A stretch of 64,000 nt of DNA from Diplonema papillatum (GCA_030068145.1 JAPJBO010000657.1:62001-126000), one strand, 5' to 3'. Counted from the stretch's first letter, positions 1-11,245 are shown. Translations and numbers: made by a program. Notes: generated by a model not told the origin, from the letters alone.

Positions 1-560
1 GAAACCTAGGACCCCCTCGCCCACCTGCATATCTGCCAATACAGTATCGCTTACTCCGAGTGATCACCACAGGCACCCCACGTGACGATCGCAGGCTCGG
101 TGTCGAACAAAGTGGCGTGCGGCCTTTCTCGCCAGATCTTCTGAAAGATGAAACCTTGAGTAAAGGCCGTTTCAGACGTCTTCGCAATGGAACGAAGGTC
201 TGCGCGCCGAGACCTTCGGTTCAAAGACGCAGCGCCCCCTTTTCCAAAGTCTCCGCCCAGAAGAAAGTGCGTGTTCGCAGTGGTGGAAACAGAAGAAGCT
301 TTCTTCAGCATCTTTGCCCCCCCCCCCAATGAGTTCTTCACGACAATTCTCTGTTCCCCGGGCGAGCTGCGAAAAGCCTGCTTCTGCCAGAGAAAAAAAA
401 GAAACTGCGAGAGAGAAAAAAAAAAACTGCACAAAATGAGACACCTGCCTGAAGGAAGTAACCGCCTCCGGGTGGTCATTAGTCTGACACAAGGCAACTC
501 CTTAAGGAAAAACACCAGAAACCCAAACTGGGGGTCGCCAACATGTACTTAAAAGAACTC

Positions 561-670
561 AATGCTTAACAAAGTTTGACGTGGGCGGCTTTAGATTTAC
601 ATCTCAACACAAAACAAGTTGTCGACAACTAACAAGTACAAGAATAAAACAAAACTACGCACTTCTTTTT
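561..670 (+). repeat. R13 repeat
   Basis: TGCTTAACAAAGTTTGACGT, GGGCGGCTTTAGATTTACAT, AAGTTGTCGACAACTAACAA and AAACAAAACTACGCACTTCT. A second copy is at 23160-23275, part at 34444-34490. Confidence 0.85.
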
Positions 671-1244
671 CGACGGGCTTCGCCCTCAGCTGAACCTCGT
701 CGGGAACGAAGGCATGGACACTCACTCGAGATAGTACAGTGCATCGAACCCGACAAAAAAAAAAAAAAAAACAGCAACCTCGCTCTCAAAAGCAAGTAAA
801 TGGCGGAAAAGCAAGGCACCCCGCCGCCCACATCACCACCGCAACCTTTTTTAGACAATCCGAGAGAACGATGACGTGCGTCTGCCGAACATGGTAAGCG
901 ACCTTGTCACCCCGATTTGACGCCTTACACTTTTACGTGGGGCGAAATATCATATCATCATAACGCAAAACGTGCACGAAATGACGGTCACGCGGCACCA
1001 AGAACAGTCAGTTAACCTATTACGGCACCATACTGAGGAGGGTCTACCGCAAGTAAGGTATGTTGATAGCCGAACCGTTAACGGCTGCTAAAAAACATGT
1101 CTGAACAGGGCAAACCAAAAAAGAAATGAAGAACAAAGAAGAATACCGAAACAAGCGCAATGCTGCTAGTGCGCACAAAAACCTCTGAAAGTTCGAGGGT
1201 CCTCGGATTCAGACCCGAAACCAGCAGGGCTTTCCCAACATCGA
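671..1244. other. gene-free stretch, nothing recognised
   Basis: It contains an A-run near 754-770 but no repeat copy shared with the rest of the window that I could find. The short ORFs are chance frames. Confidence 0.5.
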
Positions 1245-1500
1245 CGCGGCAACAGAATGGGCTGGGCTTTCTGTTGGTGGAAACTTTCTCACGACAGAAA
1301 ACTGATGGAAGTTTTCTCATGGCAGAAACCAGCGGCGGAAATTTCTTTCACGGGAAGCTTGACGCAAAACTTTTCTAACAGAAATTGTTGGTGGAAATGT
1401 TTTCTAACGGAATCCATCGGTGGAAATTTCTCGTGGCATAAGTACGAAGATCGCACAACAGTTTTCCGTGAAAGAAATTTCCGCCGGTGGTTTCTGCTAT
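1245..1500 (+). repeat. imperfect tandem array of GGTGGAAATTTCTC-like units
   Basis: Variants of GGTGGAAA(C/T)TTTCTCACG-ACAGAAA recur about every 30-45 bp, for example at about 1276, 1304, 1334, 1389 and 1421. They are diverged and could be an old minisatellite. Confidence 0.55.
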
Positions 1501-1547
1501 GAGAAGATTTTTTCCATCAGGTTAGCTGGCTGGCCAGAAAGGCGCCA

Positions 1548-1573
1548 AAAAATTTCCGCGCCTGCGGCGCAGG
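1548..1573. repeat. GC-palindrome unit 1 of 3
   Basis: AAATTTCCGCGCCTGCGGCG followed by CAGG; CCTGC-GGC-GCAGG forms a hairpin. Near-identical copies lie at 1746-1770 and 1850-1876. This copy lacks the GTAAGTGCGACCGT leader of the other two. Confidence 0.7.
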
Positions 1574-1721
1574 TATTTTGGCTGAGTATCTTTTGTAATG
1601 GGGCTACCGCATTATTTGCTCATTCTGTTCACAGCGTTCCACCGTGGCAGGCAATGCAGGGGCGTTGTGCAGGACGAAAACCTGCTGCAGCCGGTGAACA
1701 ACCAACGTGTTTCCGTCCATC

Positions 1722-1770
1722 TGTTTAGCTGTAAGTGCGACCGTCAAAATTTCCGCGCCTGCGGCGCAGG
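1722..1770. repeat. GC-palindrome unit 2 of 3 with GTAAGT leader
   Basis: CTGTAAGTGCGACCGTCAAA precedes TTTCCGCGCCTGCGGCGCAG. The leader is shared with the third copy, so the repeating unit is about 45-50 bp. GTAAGT resembles a 5' splice site, but nothing else supports an intron. Confidence 0.7.
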
Positions 1771-1827
1771 TTTAATTGACATGTGAGCCAACCTAGTTGT
1801 GACGAGCCACCCTACTGCCCATCTGCT

Positions 1828-1876
1828 TTGATCCGTAAGTGCGACCGTTTAAAAGTTTCCGCGCCTGCGGCGCAGG
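1828..1876. repeat. GC-palindrome unit 3 of 3 with GTAAGT leader
   Basis: CCGTAAGTGCGACCGTTTAA then AAGTTTCCGCGCCTGCGGCG and CAGG. It is 106 bp downstream of unit 2. Confidence 0.7.
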
Positions 1877-2779
1877 GCTCCTTTAAGAAACACAAAACCG
1901 CCACAAAAAGAGTTGCTGGATCGGTGTTCTGGAGTTTAACGCTGGTTCAATCGTGCACCAGAGGCGGCACACGCACGCAGAAGCCAAAAGGTGGCTCACC
2001 ACCACAAAATATATCGCTGCGCGGGCAGGTCTCCCCCCACCCGAAGCGTCAAGACAGCCTACTGTGCGGGTCGGGCTACAGTAGGGTCACCGCTGAATGC
2101 CGTGTGATTCCCCAAAACCCCGGTTTAGAGCGTAGATTTTCGTCCCAAGGCATCCCTGCTGCCCAAGTGTTGGAAAAAAAAAAATTGACCTTACACCGGG
2201 TTTTTGGCTGACACCGGGTTTTCCGCTCCAACCCCCAACTTTTAAAGACCCCTGGTTTCTTCACCAAAAAAAAAAAAAAAGGTTTCTTAAAACAGGCCGG
2301 TTAAAAAAGAGTTTTCAACCACAGGAGTTTCTGGTGAAAACTATTTTGTGCTTGCAAGGCCAGCGACACGGAGGCTAGAGGACCCGCAAGACCCACCTCT
2401 ACAACCAAGTTGCGAAGCAGCAACACTCCCACGAAGGTCGCAAACCAGGATGACAGGTCATTAAAACAGACCTCGCGCAACGTGGAAAAAAAAATAATCT
2501 TTCCGGCCATGCTACAGACTTTTTAACCACGGTTTTCCCGAATTTCGGGGATTAGAATAGCCCCTGCTCCAACACAAAAAAAAAAAAAAAAGCCTTGCTC
2601 ACAAAGCTCTTACCGCAAAAGAACAAGGGAACAGGAGAAAAAACAAAATAGAAAAAACTCCAACGACAGGGTGTCACCCCGTCGCAGCTAAACAAAGTCA
2701 TTCCCGCCAGCAAGGGGGGATCCTGGGCGCGCTTAATTTGTTGTTGCGTGTGTGCGTCAAGCCGGGGTTGTCTTTTTCT
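1877..2779. other. gene-free stretch with A-runs
   Basis: ACACCGGGTTTTTGGC and ACACCGGGTTTTCCGC near 2194-2225 form a short duplication. A-runs lie near 2173, 2265 and 2576. No gene is seen. Confidence 0.5.
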
Positions 2780-3016
2780 ACAAGCACCCGCTTTGTAGGA
2801 AACACTTGAGGAGGCTGCCAGTTGCGAAATATTAAAGGAGGTAAATGTTGCTGCAGCCCACACGAATTACACAAATAACGCTAGCACCCCAGGTAAATCT
2901 GGGTTTAGTGGCGGGCGAGTAAGCGCTTCAACGAAAAAAGACCCACTTTGTAGTTGTATTGTTTATCCCCCTCTAGCCTCCTTCGAAGTTAGCACAGGGC
3001 AGCCCCTCGAGTGTTT
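2780..3016 (+). repeat. R1 repeat, near full length, interrupted
   Basis: It carries all R1 blocks, from CACCCGCTTTGTAGGAAACA to GGCAGCCCCTCGAGTGTTT. About 24 extra bases (TTACACAAATAACGCTAGCA..) sit between CACACGAA and CAGGTAAATCTGG; they resemble the ACAAATAACGCT unit seen at 23423 and 28072. Confidence 0.8.
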
Positions 3017-3239
3017 CTCATGCCGAAAACAGCAACCGGGGGGGGGGGGGGGGGGAGAAGAAAAAAAAAAAAAAAAAAAAAACAACAACAACAACAGCGA
3101 GTGCAAGCAACTCAAAAAAAGGATTTAGCAAGGTTTATTCGACCGAAGGCGATCCCTGCAACCGCTTGCACCCGCCTTCGATACCCACCCCTCCTCTGAC
3201 GGTCAACAGGGAACTGAAATATTCCGGCTTCTCGAAGCT

Positions 3240-3440
3240 CGAAACAGTCTAAACCCCCGTAGAGTCACCCCGGAGACTCTAAAATCCCGGATTCTCAAGC
3301 GAACTACAACTCTACAAAAAAACCCCGGAGTTTCAAGCGAAATTTCACTCCAAAAACACTACACTACGGAATCCCGGATTCTCAAGCGAACTTTAACTCT
3401 TAAAAACCAAAACCCGGAGTTTTAAAGCAAAAACCGAGAC
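3240..3440 (+). repeat. cluster of three R2 units
   Basis: CCCCGGAGACTCTAAAATCC with TCAAGCGAACTACAACTCTA, then CCGGAGTTTCAAGCGAAATT, then CCCGGATTCTCAAGCGAACT and CCGGAGTTTTAAAGCAAA. Each variant ends near an A-rich run. Confidence 0.75.
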
Positions 3441-3445
3441 CCCTC

Positions 3446-4149
3446 CCGCAACGAAGATTTCCCTTCACCTCTCTGGATGAGGGCTAGTCGTACACTTGCT
3501 ATCCTTGAGAGGGGATGGAGGGTTAACTTTAGCGACCCCTGGGGAAACCGTCGACAGAAGAAATCGAAGAAAAAGAGGAAAAAGGAGACGGAGAGACGTG
3601 CTCCGGGGTGGACAACGTGGCTTCACACACGCGGCAAAGCGCTGGACACGAGGTACCTGAACGCGACGGATCGAGACGAGCGGAACAGGTGAAATCATGA
3701 CACATCGCGTGCGAAGGGACAGCTGCGACGCCGGCGAAAACGCAGACTATCGCCGCAGATTCTTTGCATTCCAAAACCAGAGTATCTCTGTGTGTTATCG
3801 ATGGCACAGGTAGTCACCGTAGTGACCTCACGCAGACCGTCATAGCTAAATAATCTGCATTCTACCCTCAAGCTATCTCTCAGTCTGTCAGCAGGGATGA
3901 ACCTGCACGGGCTCGTGTTCAGCTCGTGTAGCGCCAGGACCCGAGTTGAATCAATGATGTTTGGGTTTCGAGAAGTTGGCAGCCACATGACGCCCGAAGG
4001 CCCGCAACCCCTGCGGCACCGCCGAACGCCTGGTGCTGTTGGCATCCGCTCGGAAACCGTCGACAAGAAAAAGAAGGAAAAAAGAAAGCAAGCGAACGAA
4101 GTTAGTAACCAGCTAGGCTGGAAACAGGAAGAGTCTCAATTGCTGTTCT
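3446..4149. other. gene-free stretch; R20 fragment
   Basis: GCGACGCCGGCGAAAACGCA..ATTCTTTGCATTCC at 3726-3773 resembles 11385-11425 (both plus) and, inverted, 58975-59020 (family R20). The rest is unassigned. Confidence 0.5.
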
Positions 4150-4292
4150 TTTTCTCTTTTTTTTTTTAGCCACATGCAATGTGTGAGGAAACTGAACTGC
4201 TCAAGTAGGACCTTCTGATCATAATCATTTGCCAAATTTGCCACCTGAAACCACGTCCAGGATTTGGGCTCAGGGTAGTGCGGTCAACGAAA
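4150..4292 (+). repeat. R5 repeat preceded by pyrimidine tract and AG
   Basis: TTTCTCTTTTTTTTTTAG leads into CCACATGCAATGTGTGAGGA, then GACCTTCTGATCATAATCAT and CCACGTCCAGGATTTGGGCT, ending at GGTCAACGAAAA. Copies lie at 37128 and 43745, with parts at 38288 and 39566. The tract plus AG looks like a 3' splice site. Confidence 0.8.
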
Positions 4293-4378
4293 ATGTGTAT
4301 GCACCTTATGTCACTCGTTCGTTTGCAAAGATTGCTCCGTTCTTCTCCCTGACTTGTTCCCGGATTAGGATGACACAT

Positions 4379-4405
4379 ACTACTACTACTACTACTACTA
4401 CTACT
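4379..4405 (+). repeat. (TAC)9 microsatellite
   Basis: TACTACTACTACTACTACTA; it immediately precedes an R1 copy. Confidence 0.95.
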
Positions 4406-4422
4406 TGGTGTATGCACTGTGT

Positions 4423-4541
4423 TAGCACCTGCTTTGTAGGAAACACTTGAGGAGACTGCCAGTTGCGAAATCTCAAAGGGCATGCCGATGACTCCCCGCT
4501 GTCGCAACAATATTCCAATCTCAAAGGAGGTAACGTGCTGT
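4423..4541 (+). repeat. R1 repeat, partial, rearranged
   Basis: TAGCACCTGCTTTGTAGGAA to AATCTCAAAGGAGGTAACGT. A 45-bp duplication or insertion separates two versions of AATCTCAAAGG. Confidence 0.7.
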
Positions 4542-4631
4542 CTACGCCGTCTACGAATCATAGCCGGTAGCAGGTCGAATCTTAAGAAAAGTCTTCTCTC
4601 TTACGAGTTCTTCTCCCTCTTGAGAGTCTTC

Positions 4632-4860
4632 TAGAAACCAAGCAACCCCCAGATTGGTAACTTACCAAAAAGGAACCAACCGCCTCCCCCCGGATAGACT
4701 AGTCTGACAAAAGCTGTCATCGAGGGGAGGAAAAATGGCAGAAAGGAGAGTCCAAGCAATTTCCGGAAATGGTAGCACCTATCAAGAAGGAACCAACTAC
4801 CCCTTTGGCACAGGTGGGCTTGTCTGATGCTTGCTGCTGTCGACAGGAAAAGAAAAAGAA
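4632..4860 (+). repeat. two diverged R3 units
   Basis: AAGGAACCAACCGCCTCCCC with ACTAGTCTGACAAAAGCTGT, then AAGGAACCAACTACCCCTTT with GGTGGGCTTGTCTGATGCTT; each ends in an A/G-rich run. Confidence 0.65.
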
Positions 4861-5339
4861 GAATACACAGAGAAGGAACACCCCCCCCCCCCCCCCCCCC
4901 TCCCTGGATTCTACAATACCGGCATTCTAACCTGAAAATACTCTAGAAATAAAGTAGAAGACGACGTGGACGGAACTCGAAAAGAAAGCCGCAAACGGTA
5001 CCCAGCCCACTGCACGCCAACTTCGGTTGATCGTCAGAGACATGCCACCACAAAACATGAATTGCCGCAACCACAAACGACAACGACTACACAGGTTTCG
5101 CAACGCCTCCATTTTTAGCCTCCCACCACCATCACCCCCCCCCAAATGAAACAAAAGAAGAAAAGAAAAGGAAAGCATGTCCATTGGAGAAACACCCCCG
5201 CCTGGTGGGGGGGATTCAACACTGGCATACTTGCTCTAAACTTCCTGCAAAAAAAGCCCCTCCCCCGCCCCCCCTTCGAACCCAAGAAACATTTCCCCCC
5301 CAAACTGATCGTCCTTCGGGATCGTCGGAAACACAAAAA

Positions 5340-5465
5340 AAAGAAATGGTAACCCAAGCAACCTACGCCGGTCGAGAAAGTCTGCCTAAAGAATATCAAC
5401 AGCCTTCGAGTGGGCGAGTCTGACACTTGCTGCACAGCACTTGCTGTCGTTGGAGGGGAAAACAA
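5340..5465 (+). repeat. R3 unit
   Basis: GGTAACCCAAGCAACCTACG, CGGTCGAGAAAGTCTGCCTA, CTTCGAGTGGGCGAGTCTGA and ACTTGCTGTCGTTGGAGGGG. It follows an R16 unit and its A-run. Confidence 0.8.
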
Positions 5466-5770
5466 GAAAATAAACGAAGAAGAAAAGAAATGCCGCTTCG
5501 AAAACCAGGAAACCCGACGGGGGAAAATGGGGGAAAAGATTAGCCCGTCCAAGCACACGTATCGCTACTGCGTACAGAATGTAGCCCGGGCTTCTTCTTC
5601 CGCTTGAAAATCGTGGCGAACATAAACTCTTTCTCGTTGTTCGGCCTTACCCGGGGGGGGGAGAGGGAGTGTTGCTGAAGAGAGAGGGCCTGTTTCCACG
5701 TGACCCACGCAGTATGGGAAGAAAAAGCTCGCCAAAAGCCAAGCAACCTTTCACATTATTTTCTCTCTTT

Positions 5771-6000
5771 TTACATAAGCGCCAGCTTGGAAGGAAATGC
5801 TCGGCGATGCTGCCCGACAAAAAACCGAGGGTATCCCAAGTAATGTAACTACCGAACCACGTGTTGAACAGGCGTGAGGTCTTGCGGATCAACGACTAAG
5901 ATACACAAACACAACAGGTCAAAGTCCTGAGTGAAAAACTGTACCCCTATATTTCTTCCTCCGTTTCATTCGGGGTCAAAGCAGCTACGTCAAGTACTTC
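5771..6000 (+). repeat. R4 repeat with internal deletion
   Basis: TTACATAAGCGCCAGCTTGG to GCAGCTACGTCAAGTACTTC. The middle (GTGAGAAAACAACACACGG to GTATTTGCCCC) is missing. Confidence 0.8.
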
Positions 6001-7039
6001 TATTTTTTTTCCTCAACGAAGTTGAACGAACCCGTGCTGCAGCCCGCAACTGAGGTGCCACCTCGAAAGGAGCACCTCGCCGAATGCTGCCACGGCTGGA
6101 CAATTTCTGCTGCCGCGCCCACATCGTTTGCCTGCAAACACTGCTCAGTTTTACTCCCGTATCTCCCGTATACAAGCCGGTCCACCCACTCCTAGTGGTA
6201 CCGTAGTGCAACCTGATACTGTTGAAGTTAGAACGCAGAGTATCCGTGGCGATGGCCTGCATCAGTCACTAGGTGACTAGTACAGTCAGGCGCTTGCACT
6301 CATTCGGATCATAGTCATTCGCGAGGTCGCTCTGCGTTCCTTTCCCGTCTCCTCCTCCGATCCCTGCCTTCGGTTTCACGCGTGGCCCTGGGCCGTGGCG
6401 CACCTTGAAAGTAGAATGCTGCAGTGCGTACCGTGATCGACAGCGGCAGGCAGGTGGCTCGACGAGGTCACAGGGGACAGCTGTGGACCGGCTTGGTACA
6501 TGTCTGCGCGGGGGTAAAACGACAACTGTCGCCCCTCAGCGACCGCTATAGCCAACCCCAACCCTTTTGGGTAGCGCACGCCAAACAGTTGGACAATCTT
6601 GCGAACCCTATGGTACGGTCCGCCGTCTTTTTTTCTTTTTTTTTAAGAGTTGACACACAACGCATTGCTGGTACTAAAAAATAGTAGTTGGCAGCGTTGC
6701 TGCATGAAACTCACCAAAGCAGACGAGTTCACTCGCAAACAAAAGCGCCTTGCTAGTTTCTTTCGACGGATAAGATTGTTCACCGTTCACCCCGCCAACA
6801 AAGGGGCGTGAGCTGGGTTGTTGATTTTTCCCATACTGACGAGAGAGCCCGCAGGTCGGCGCCTTCGGGGCCTGTCGCTCATGTACCGCAACACCGAAGT
6901 GCGATCCCTACAAACTGGAACACCACCCAGAAAGCCAAAGCTTACCCTGGTTTGGTGACAAAAAAACTTGCACTCTTAAAAAAAGAGAGAATGAAAGGAA
7001 AAAGGAAAACGAAAAAAGCCAAGATCAAGCAACGTCCCC
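6001..7039. other. gene-free stretch, nothing recognised
   Basis: Overlapping short ORFs occur on both strands with no shared domain. An A-rich stretch follows at 6960-7040, leading into an R3 unit. Confidence 0.5.
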
Positions 7040-7129
7040 AACGAACCTGCCAAGAAGGATCAAACCGCACCTGGGTGAGTTAGCCGGACACAAGTTGTCG
7101 GGGGGGGGGGTAAGAAGAATTGTTAGTGC

Positions 7130-7178
7130 GCCTCGTACCATTTTTTAGAACCGCCTCGTACCATTTTTTAGAACCGAT
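7130..7178 (+). repeat. short tandem duplication
   Basis: GCCTCGTACCATTTTTTAGA followed by ACC, twice in a row, then GATTCCAAGGTTCC. Confidence 0.85.
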
Positions 7179-7589
7179 TCCAAGGTTCCTGAACCTATCC
7201 AGAGGTTCCAATCCCGCGCTCCAAAGGAACAAAGTGAACCCAGTCATCTTCCGCTGGCAAGGAAACCCCTGACTAAAGGAATCAACCGCCTTCGAGTAGG
7301 CCAGTCTGACACTTGCTGTCGTTGAGAAAAAAAAAATCAAAAAAGAACGCCGTCACAGGCAACTGAGTGCGCGATAATCGCCGGAAACACAAAAATGAGA
7401 AAAACAAAAGGCAAGCGCCTATTCGGGATCGTCGGAAAACACCAAAGCTTTCAATCTAAACAAATACATATGGTGTGTGGACAACGGCTGAACCCGCAGC
7501 CGAACAACCATTGAAGGGTGTTGCCGACACTCCCTCCACGTGTAGCCACCATTCTGGACCCAACACGTTGCGAATAATGAAGCATACAA

Positions 7590-7740
7590 TTTGCCCTTCG
7601 GACCCCCGGAGTTTCAAGCGAACTTTCACCCTTCAAAAGCTACCGAAGCCGATCCCGCCAGCAGGATGCCAAAAAAGGAAGCAGCCGCCACCGGGGGAGG
7701 GCCACCCCGACACTTGCTGTCGACGAAGGGGGGGGGGGGG
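7590..7740 (+). repeat. R2 tail joined to R3 unit
   Basis: CCCCGGAGTTTCAAGCGAAC, then CAAAAGCTACCGAAGCCGAT, CCACCGGGGGAGGGCCACCC and GACACTTGCTGTCGACGAAG, ending in a G-run. Confidence 0.65.
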
Positions 7741-8154
7741 ACCTGGGGGAACCTGGGGGGGGGGGGGGGTGGAGGAGAACAAACACACACATACGCACAC
7801 ATAATAAGAAAGCGAAGTGTTCCAAACACGACGCGGCTCGCTGCTCCGTGTGCACAAGAAAGCGCCTCCCCCCTAGCAAGCTCGCTTGGAATCCTTACGT
7901 TTCTGAGCGAACTCCTCATATCCACTCGCCAAAAGCGAGGTTGGAGGGGTAAGCAAAAACTGACAAACGCAGGCCTACCGTTTGCCCCCTTTTTGTACTC
8001 CTCCTTCATGTTGCAGCCAGCAGCACACGGGACACGAAGCGGGGAGCCATTGTCAACCAAAGCTGCAGTTCCGGACAGTGCGTGGTCATCACGAGCAGCA
8101 AGAAGGAGCGTCAGCTGTGACGTGAGGAAGCCAACGGCCTGGGCCGTCCTCCGC

Positions 8155-8400
<246 letters not shown>

Positions 8401-8635
8401 GTCGTGGACACACTCTCGCTAAGGGGGGCGCCACGTAAACCGAGTCCGCAACACACACACCTGTGTCTGATACATGACGCCATTTCCAACCCCTCCCCTC
8501 CTTCTTCGAAAGTCTTATCTTCTTGCATGAGAGGCAGTGTTCTGCCTATAGATGAAACCAAGACTTTCTCCCCGCAGAGGTGCTGTACACCCTTGCCGCC
8601 ACACGAAGCACAATTTGATCTGGGTTCGTCTAGTT

Positions 8636-8757
8636 CGGCAACAGGCAACAAAAACACACGCACAAGCACACGTACTGCCACTGCCGCAGACACGGCACGC
8701 ACACTAGAACACGCACAAAACAACCTTTACGACAATGGTCACCCGGAGACTATAGCA
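8636..8757 (+). repeat. R2 unit with alternative head (R2b), 3'-truncated
   Basis: Head GGCAACAGGCAACAAAAACA, then CACACGTACTGCCACTGCCG, AACCTTTACGACAATGGTCA and CCCGGAGACTATAG, cut off by the 21-bp inverted repeat. Confidence 0.75.
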
Positions 8758-8820
8758 CTTTAAAGTGTAAAGTTCACTTAGAGATCCGTCTCTGACCAAA
8801 GTGAACTTTACACTTTAAAG
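8758..8820. repeat. perfect 21-bp inverted repeat with 21-nt loop
   Basis: CTTTAAAGTGTAAAGTTCAC at 8758 (plus T) pairs perfectly with the block ending at 8820. It directly follows an R2 unit truncated after GGAGACTATAG. CTTTAAAG at each tip is itself palindromic. It could be a small fold-back element. Confidence 0.8.
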
Positions 8821-9157
8821 CGGTCCATCTGTAGTCGTATGGGTTCTCCCATCCAGCTCGCCCCGTCGAAATAGGCACCGGGCGGCCCCTCTAAGCACTG
8901 TGGTAAACCGTGCAACTGTTGGTACTCCGAATTGGTGGCCGGCGGGCGTACCCACGAAACTCGCCAAAAACAGGTTCCGCAGAGTGCCCGCGCCCTCGAA
9001 CCACTCTGGCTGCCCAACCAAACCCAATGCAGAACAGCGAAGCTTCTGTGCCAGAAAGCTTCGCGGACGTATCAGACCCATCGTCGGGTATTTGAGGGCA
9101 TCCCTGCACTCCAACCAAAAACAGCAAACAAGAAGAAGAAGAAGAAAAAAAATCGAG

Positions 9158-9290
9158 AAAGGGTCACCCGGAGACTTTAAAACCCCGGAGTTTCAAGCGA
9201 ACTTTCACTCTAAAAAGAACCTTTCGACGACGGTCACCCCGAGACCTTGAACCCCCGAATCCTCAAGCGAACTGCAACTCTAAAAAAAAA
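9158..9290 (+). repeat. two R2 units head to tail
   Basis: GGTCACCCGGAGACTTTAAA..ACTTTCACTCTAAAAA, then GGTCACCCCGAGACCTTGAA..AACTGCAACTCTAAAAAA. Confidence 0.85.
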
Positions 9291-9439
9291 ACTGAGAAGA
9301 GAGAGAAAAAATAGCACTAGAAAGGATCGCCAGCAGAACCCGCGTATGTAGTCCTACTCAAAAGGAAGGACGCTAAAAAACAGTCGAAGACACCAGACTG
9401 CACACCAACCTCGGTTGGTTGTCGACAACACAGAGAAAG

Positions 9440-9535
9440 GACAACCCAAGCAGCTTCCGCCGGGGGAGAAATCCTGCCAAAGGAGAATAGCAACTGCCTT
9501 CGGGTGGGCTAGTCTGACACTGTTGGGAGGAAAAA
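9440..9535 (+). repeat. R3 unit
   Basis: GACAACCCAAGCAGCTTCCG to TCGGGTGGGCTAGTCTGACA. The TTGCTGTCGTC part is lost. Confidence 0.8.
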
Positions 9536-10078
9536 GAAGTGGGGGGGGGGCAAGGCTAAATTCATAGCGATTTCTTCTTGGTGTCGGTCGCATCCGTCAC
9601 AAACTTGGCTAAGCCGTAGTTCAAGTGTGCACATATCGTCTACATCCCTTTCACTACCCGACTCCCAGCCTCAATGGTCAACCGAAGACCCTAAGAACAC
9701 CGAGCCTCTAACCAGAACACGCTTAAGAAGAACCCCCCTCCTCACAAGTCAAACGGAGACTTCAAAAACTCGGCCGCTTGGCACAACCGTCGAAGAAATC
9801 CAAGGAAAGTGAGCAAACCGCGCATGCATCAGAGGTCACTGTTCTGCCCGAACATTAACCCCCCCCCCGTTTCCCTTTTGGTACTTCAACCATTGGTGCT
9901 GCACACGGCAACCTATGTCCACTGTGCTCTGCGGAGTTTACTTCGCAGATTGCCACCGTAAAAAGAAGCTAGAAAATTGTGGCGAGAGAGGGAAAAAATC
10001 CGGATTTCCCCCCTGGTTTGCAATAAGATTCCCCCTCCGACAACGAAAGAAAGAAGAAAAGACAAAACACTGCGTTCC

Positions 10079-10165
10079 TGCGAAGAAGACTTAATGATGC
10101 TAGCATCAAACATACGAGGCAAGGTTTTTCCTGAACACCAACCTAAGATTTTCCCCCCACCATGG
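10079..10165 (+). repeat. R7 unit
   Basis: GCGAAGAAGACTTAATGATG, CTAGCATCAAACATACGAGG and CCTAAGATTTTCCCCCCACC. Other R7 pieces: 8515-8580, 9830-9875, 22600-22650, 44200-44260, 62690-62815. Confidence 0.75.
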
Positions 10166-10376
10166 ACCCACTCCTGATAACAGCCTAAAATACCACAGAA
10201 GGAACGCTTCTCTGAAACCACCTTTTGAAAATTCCAATTTTTCAAAAAAGGTAAAATTCTACTCTGAAGTACCGGCCTCCTTTGGTTTCCACGCGTTTGT
10301 CAGTACCCAGATGGCCCCTGCAAGAATTATAAGGGGGGGTCACCCCCACGCTCCTCTCACAAACGATCTGTAAAGT

Positions 10377-10540
10377 AAGTCGAATAGTCGGCAATAGGCA
10401 ACAAAGACACACGCACAAGCACACGTGCTGTCACTACCACGCAGATACGATACGCACACTAGTATAGGAAGGAACCTCTACGACAATGATCACCCAGAGA
10501 CTTTTAAACCCGGATCTCTAAGTGGACTTACACTCTAAAA
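10377..10540 (+). repeat. R2b unit, full
   Basis: AAGTCGAATAGTCGGCAATA, CACACGTGCTGTCACTACCA, GGAACCTCTACGACAATGAT, CACCCAGAGACTTTTAAACC and GTGGACTTACACTCTAAAA. Confidence 0.8.
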
Positions 10541-11018
10541 CAATACGGCAGTGACCTGTGTGCAACGCTCATGTGTGCTTGCGCTGTGCAAAAAATGGGG
10601 TGTTCGTGTTCGTCTAGCCGTTTCCCACACATCCACCTTCGTGTATAGAGGCCGCCACCGCCCCCCAGCAACAAGCACCTGCGTCGTACCGGGAATGCCC
10701 GACGCTAGTAAAAAATGGCCACCCACCCCCCACGTGTTTGTGGAGGAATACACTTCGCCGTTCGAATCCCAGCCTCAGCGGGGGAGATTCTAAAGCTACA
10801 CTACCGGTCTTTTGAAACCCTCAAACCGCACTGCACGACCACGTGACATGTGATCACGCGGTAAATACAGTTGAAACTCACGTGTTCACATGTTATGTCG
10901 ACGGTGTACCCAGATTTCCATATGAATCCCCCAGCGTGCGAAGTGCAAAATGAAGAGAGAGAAACTCTCGCTCCAAAAAAAAAAAAAAAAACAGCACAAG
11001 ATAACATCTTCCCATGTT

Positions 11019-11075
11019 GACGAAGGTCACCCGGAGACTTGGAAACTTTCAAGCGAGCTTTCACTCCAAAAAAAG
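11019..11075 (+). repeat. R2 unit
   Basis: GACGAAGGTCACCCGGAGAC, then CAAGCGAGCTTTCACTCCAA and an A-run. The TAAAACCCC block is shortened. Confidence 0.8.
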
Positions 11076-11209
11076 CGAGCCTCAACTTTAAAACGGATAG
11101 CGAACAAGGCGTATCGTTCTGAGGCGACGTTCCTTGGATCCTTTGGCTGTCCCTTCTCCAGCTAGCACCCCGCGCAAAGAGCAGAATCTGTAGAAATTAT
11201 ACTGTGAGC

Positions 11210-11212
<3 letters not shown>

Positions 11213-11244
<32 letters not shown>
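11213..11244 (+). repeat. C32 homopolymer
   Basis: 32 consecutive C. Other long C/G runs: about 3037-3054 (G), 4881-4901 (C), 7750-7770 (G), 17682-17702 (C), 26312-26331 (G). Confidence 0.98.

Positions 11245-11245
<1 letters not shown>

Noticed and set aside
10755-10780. GTTCGAATCCC as a tRNA T-arm
   Set aside because: The surrounding bases do not form T-stem, acceptor or anticodon arms.
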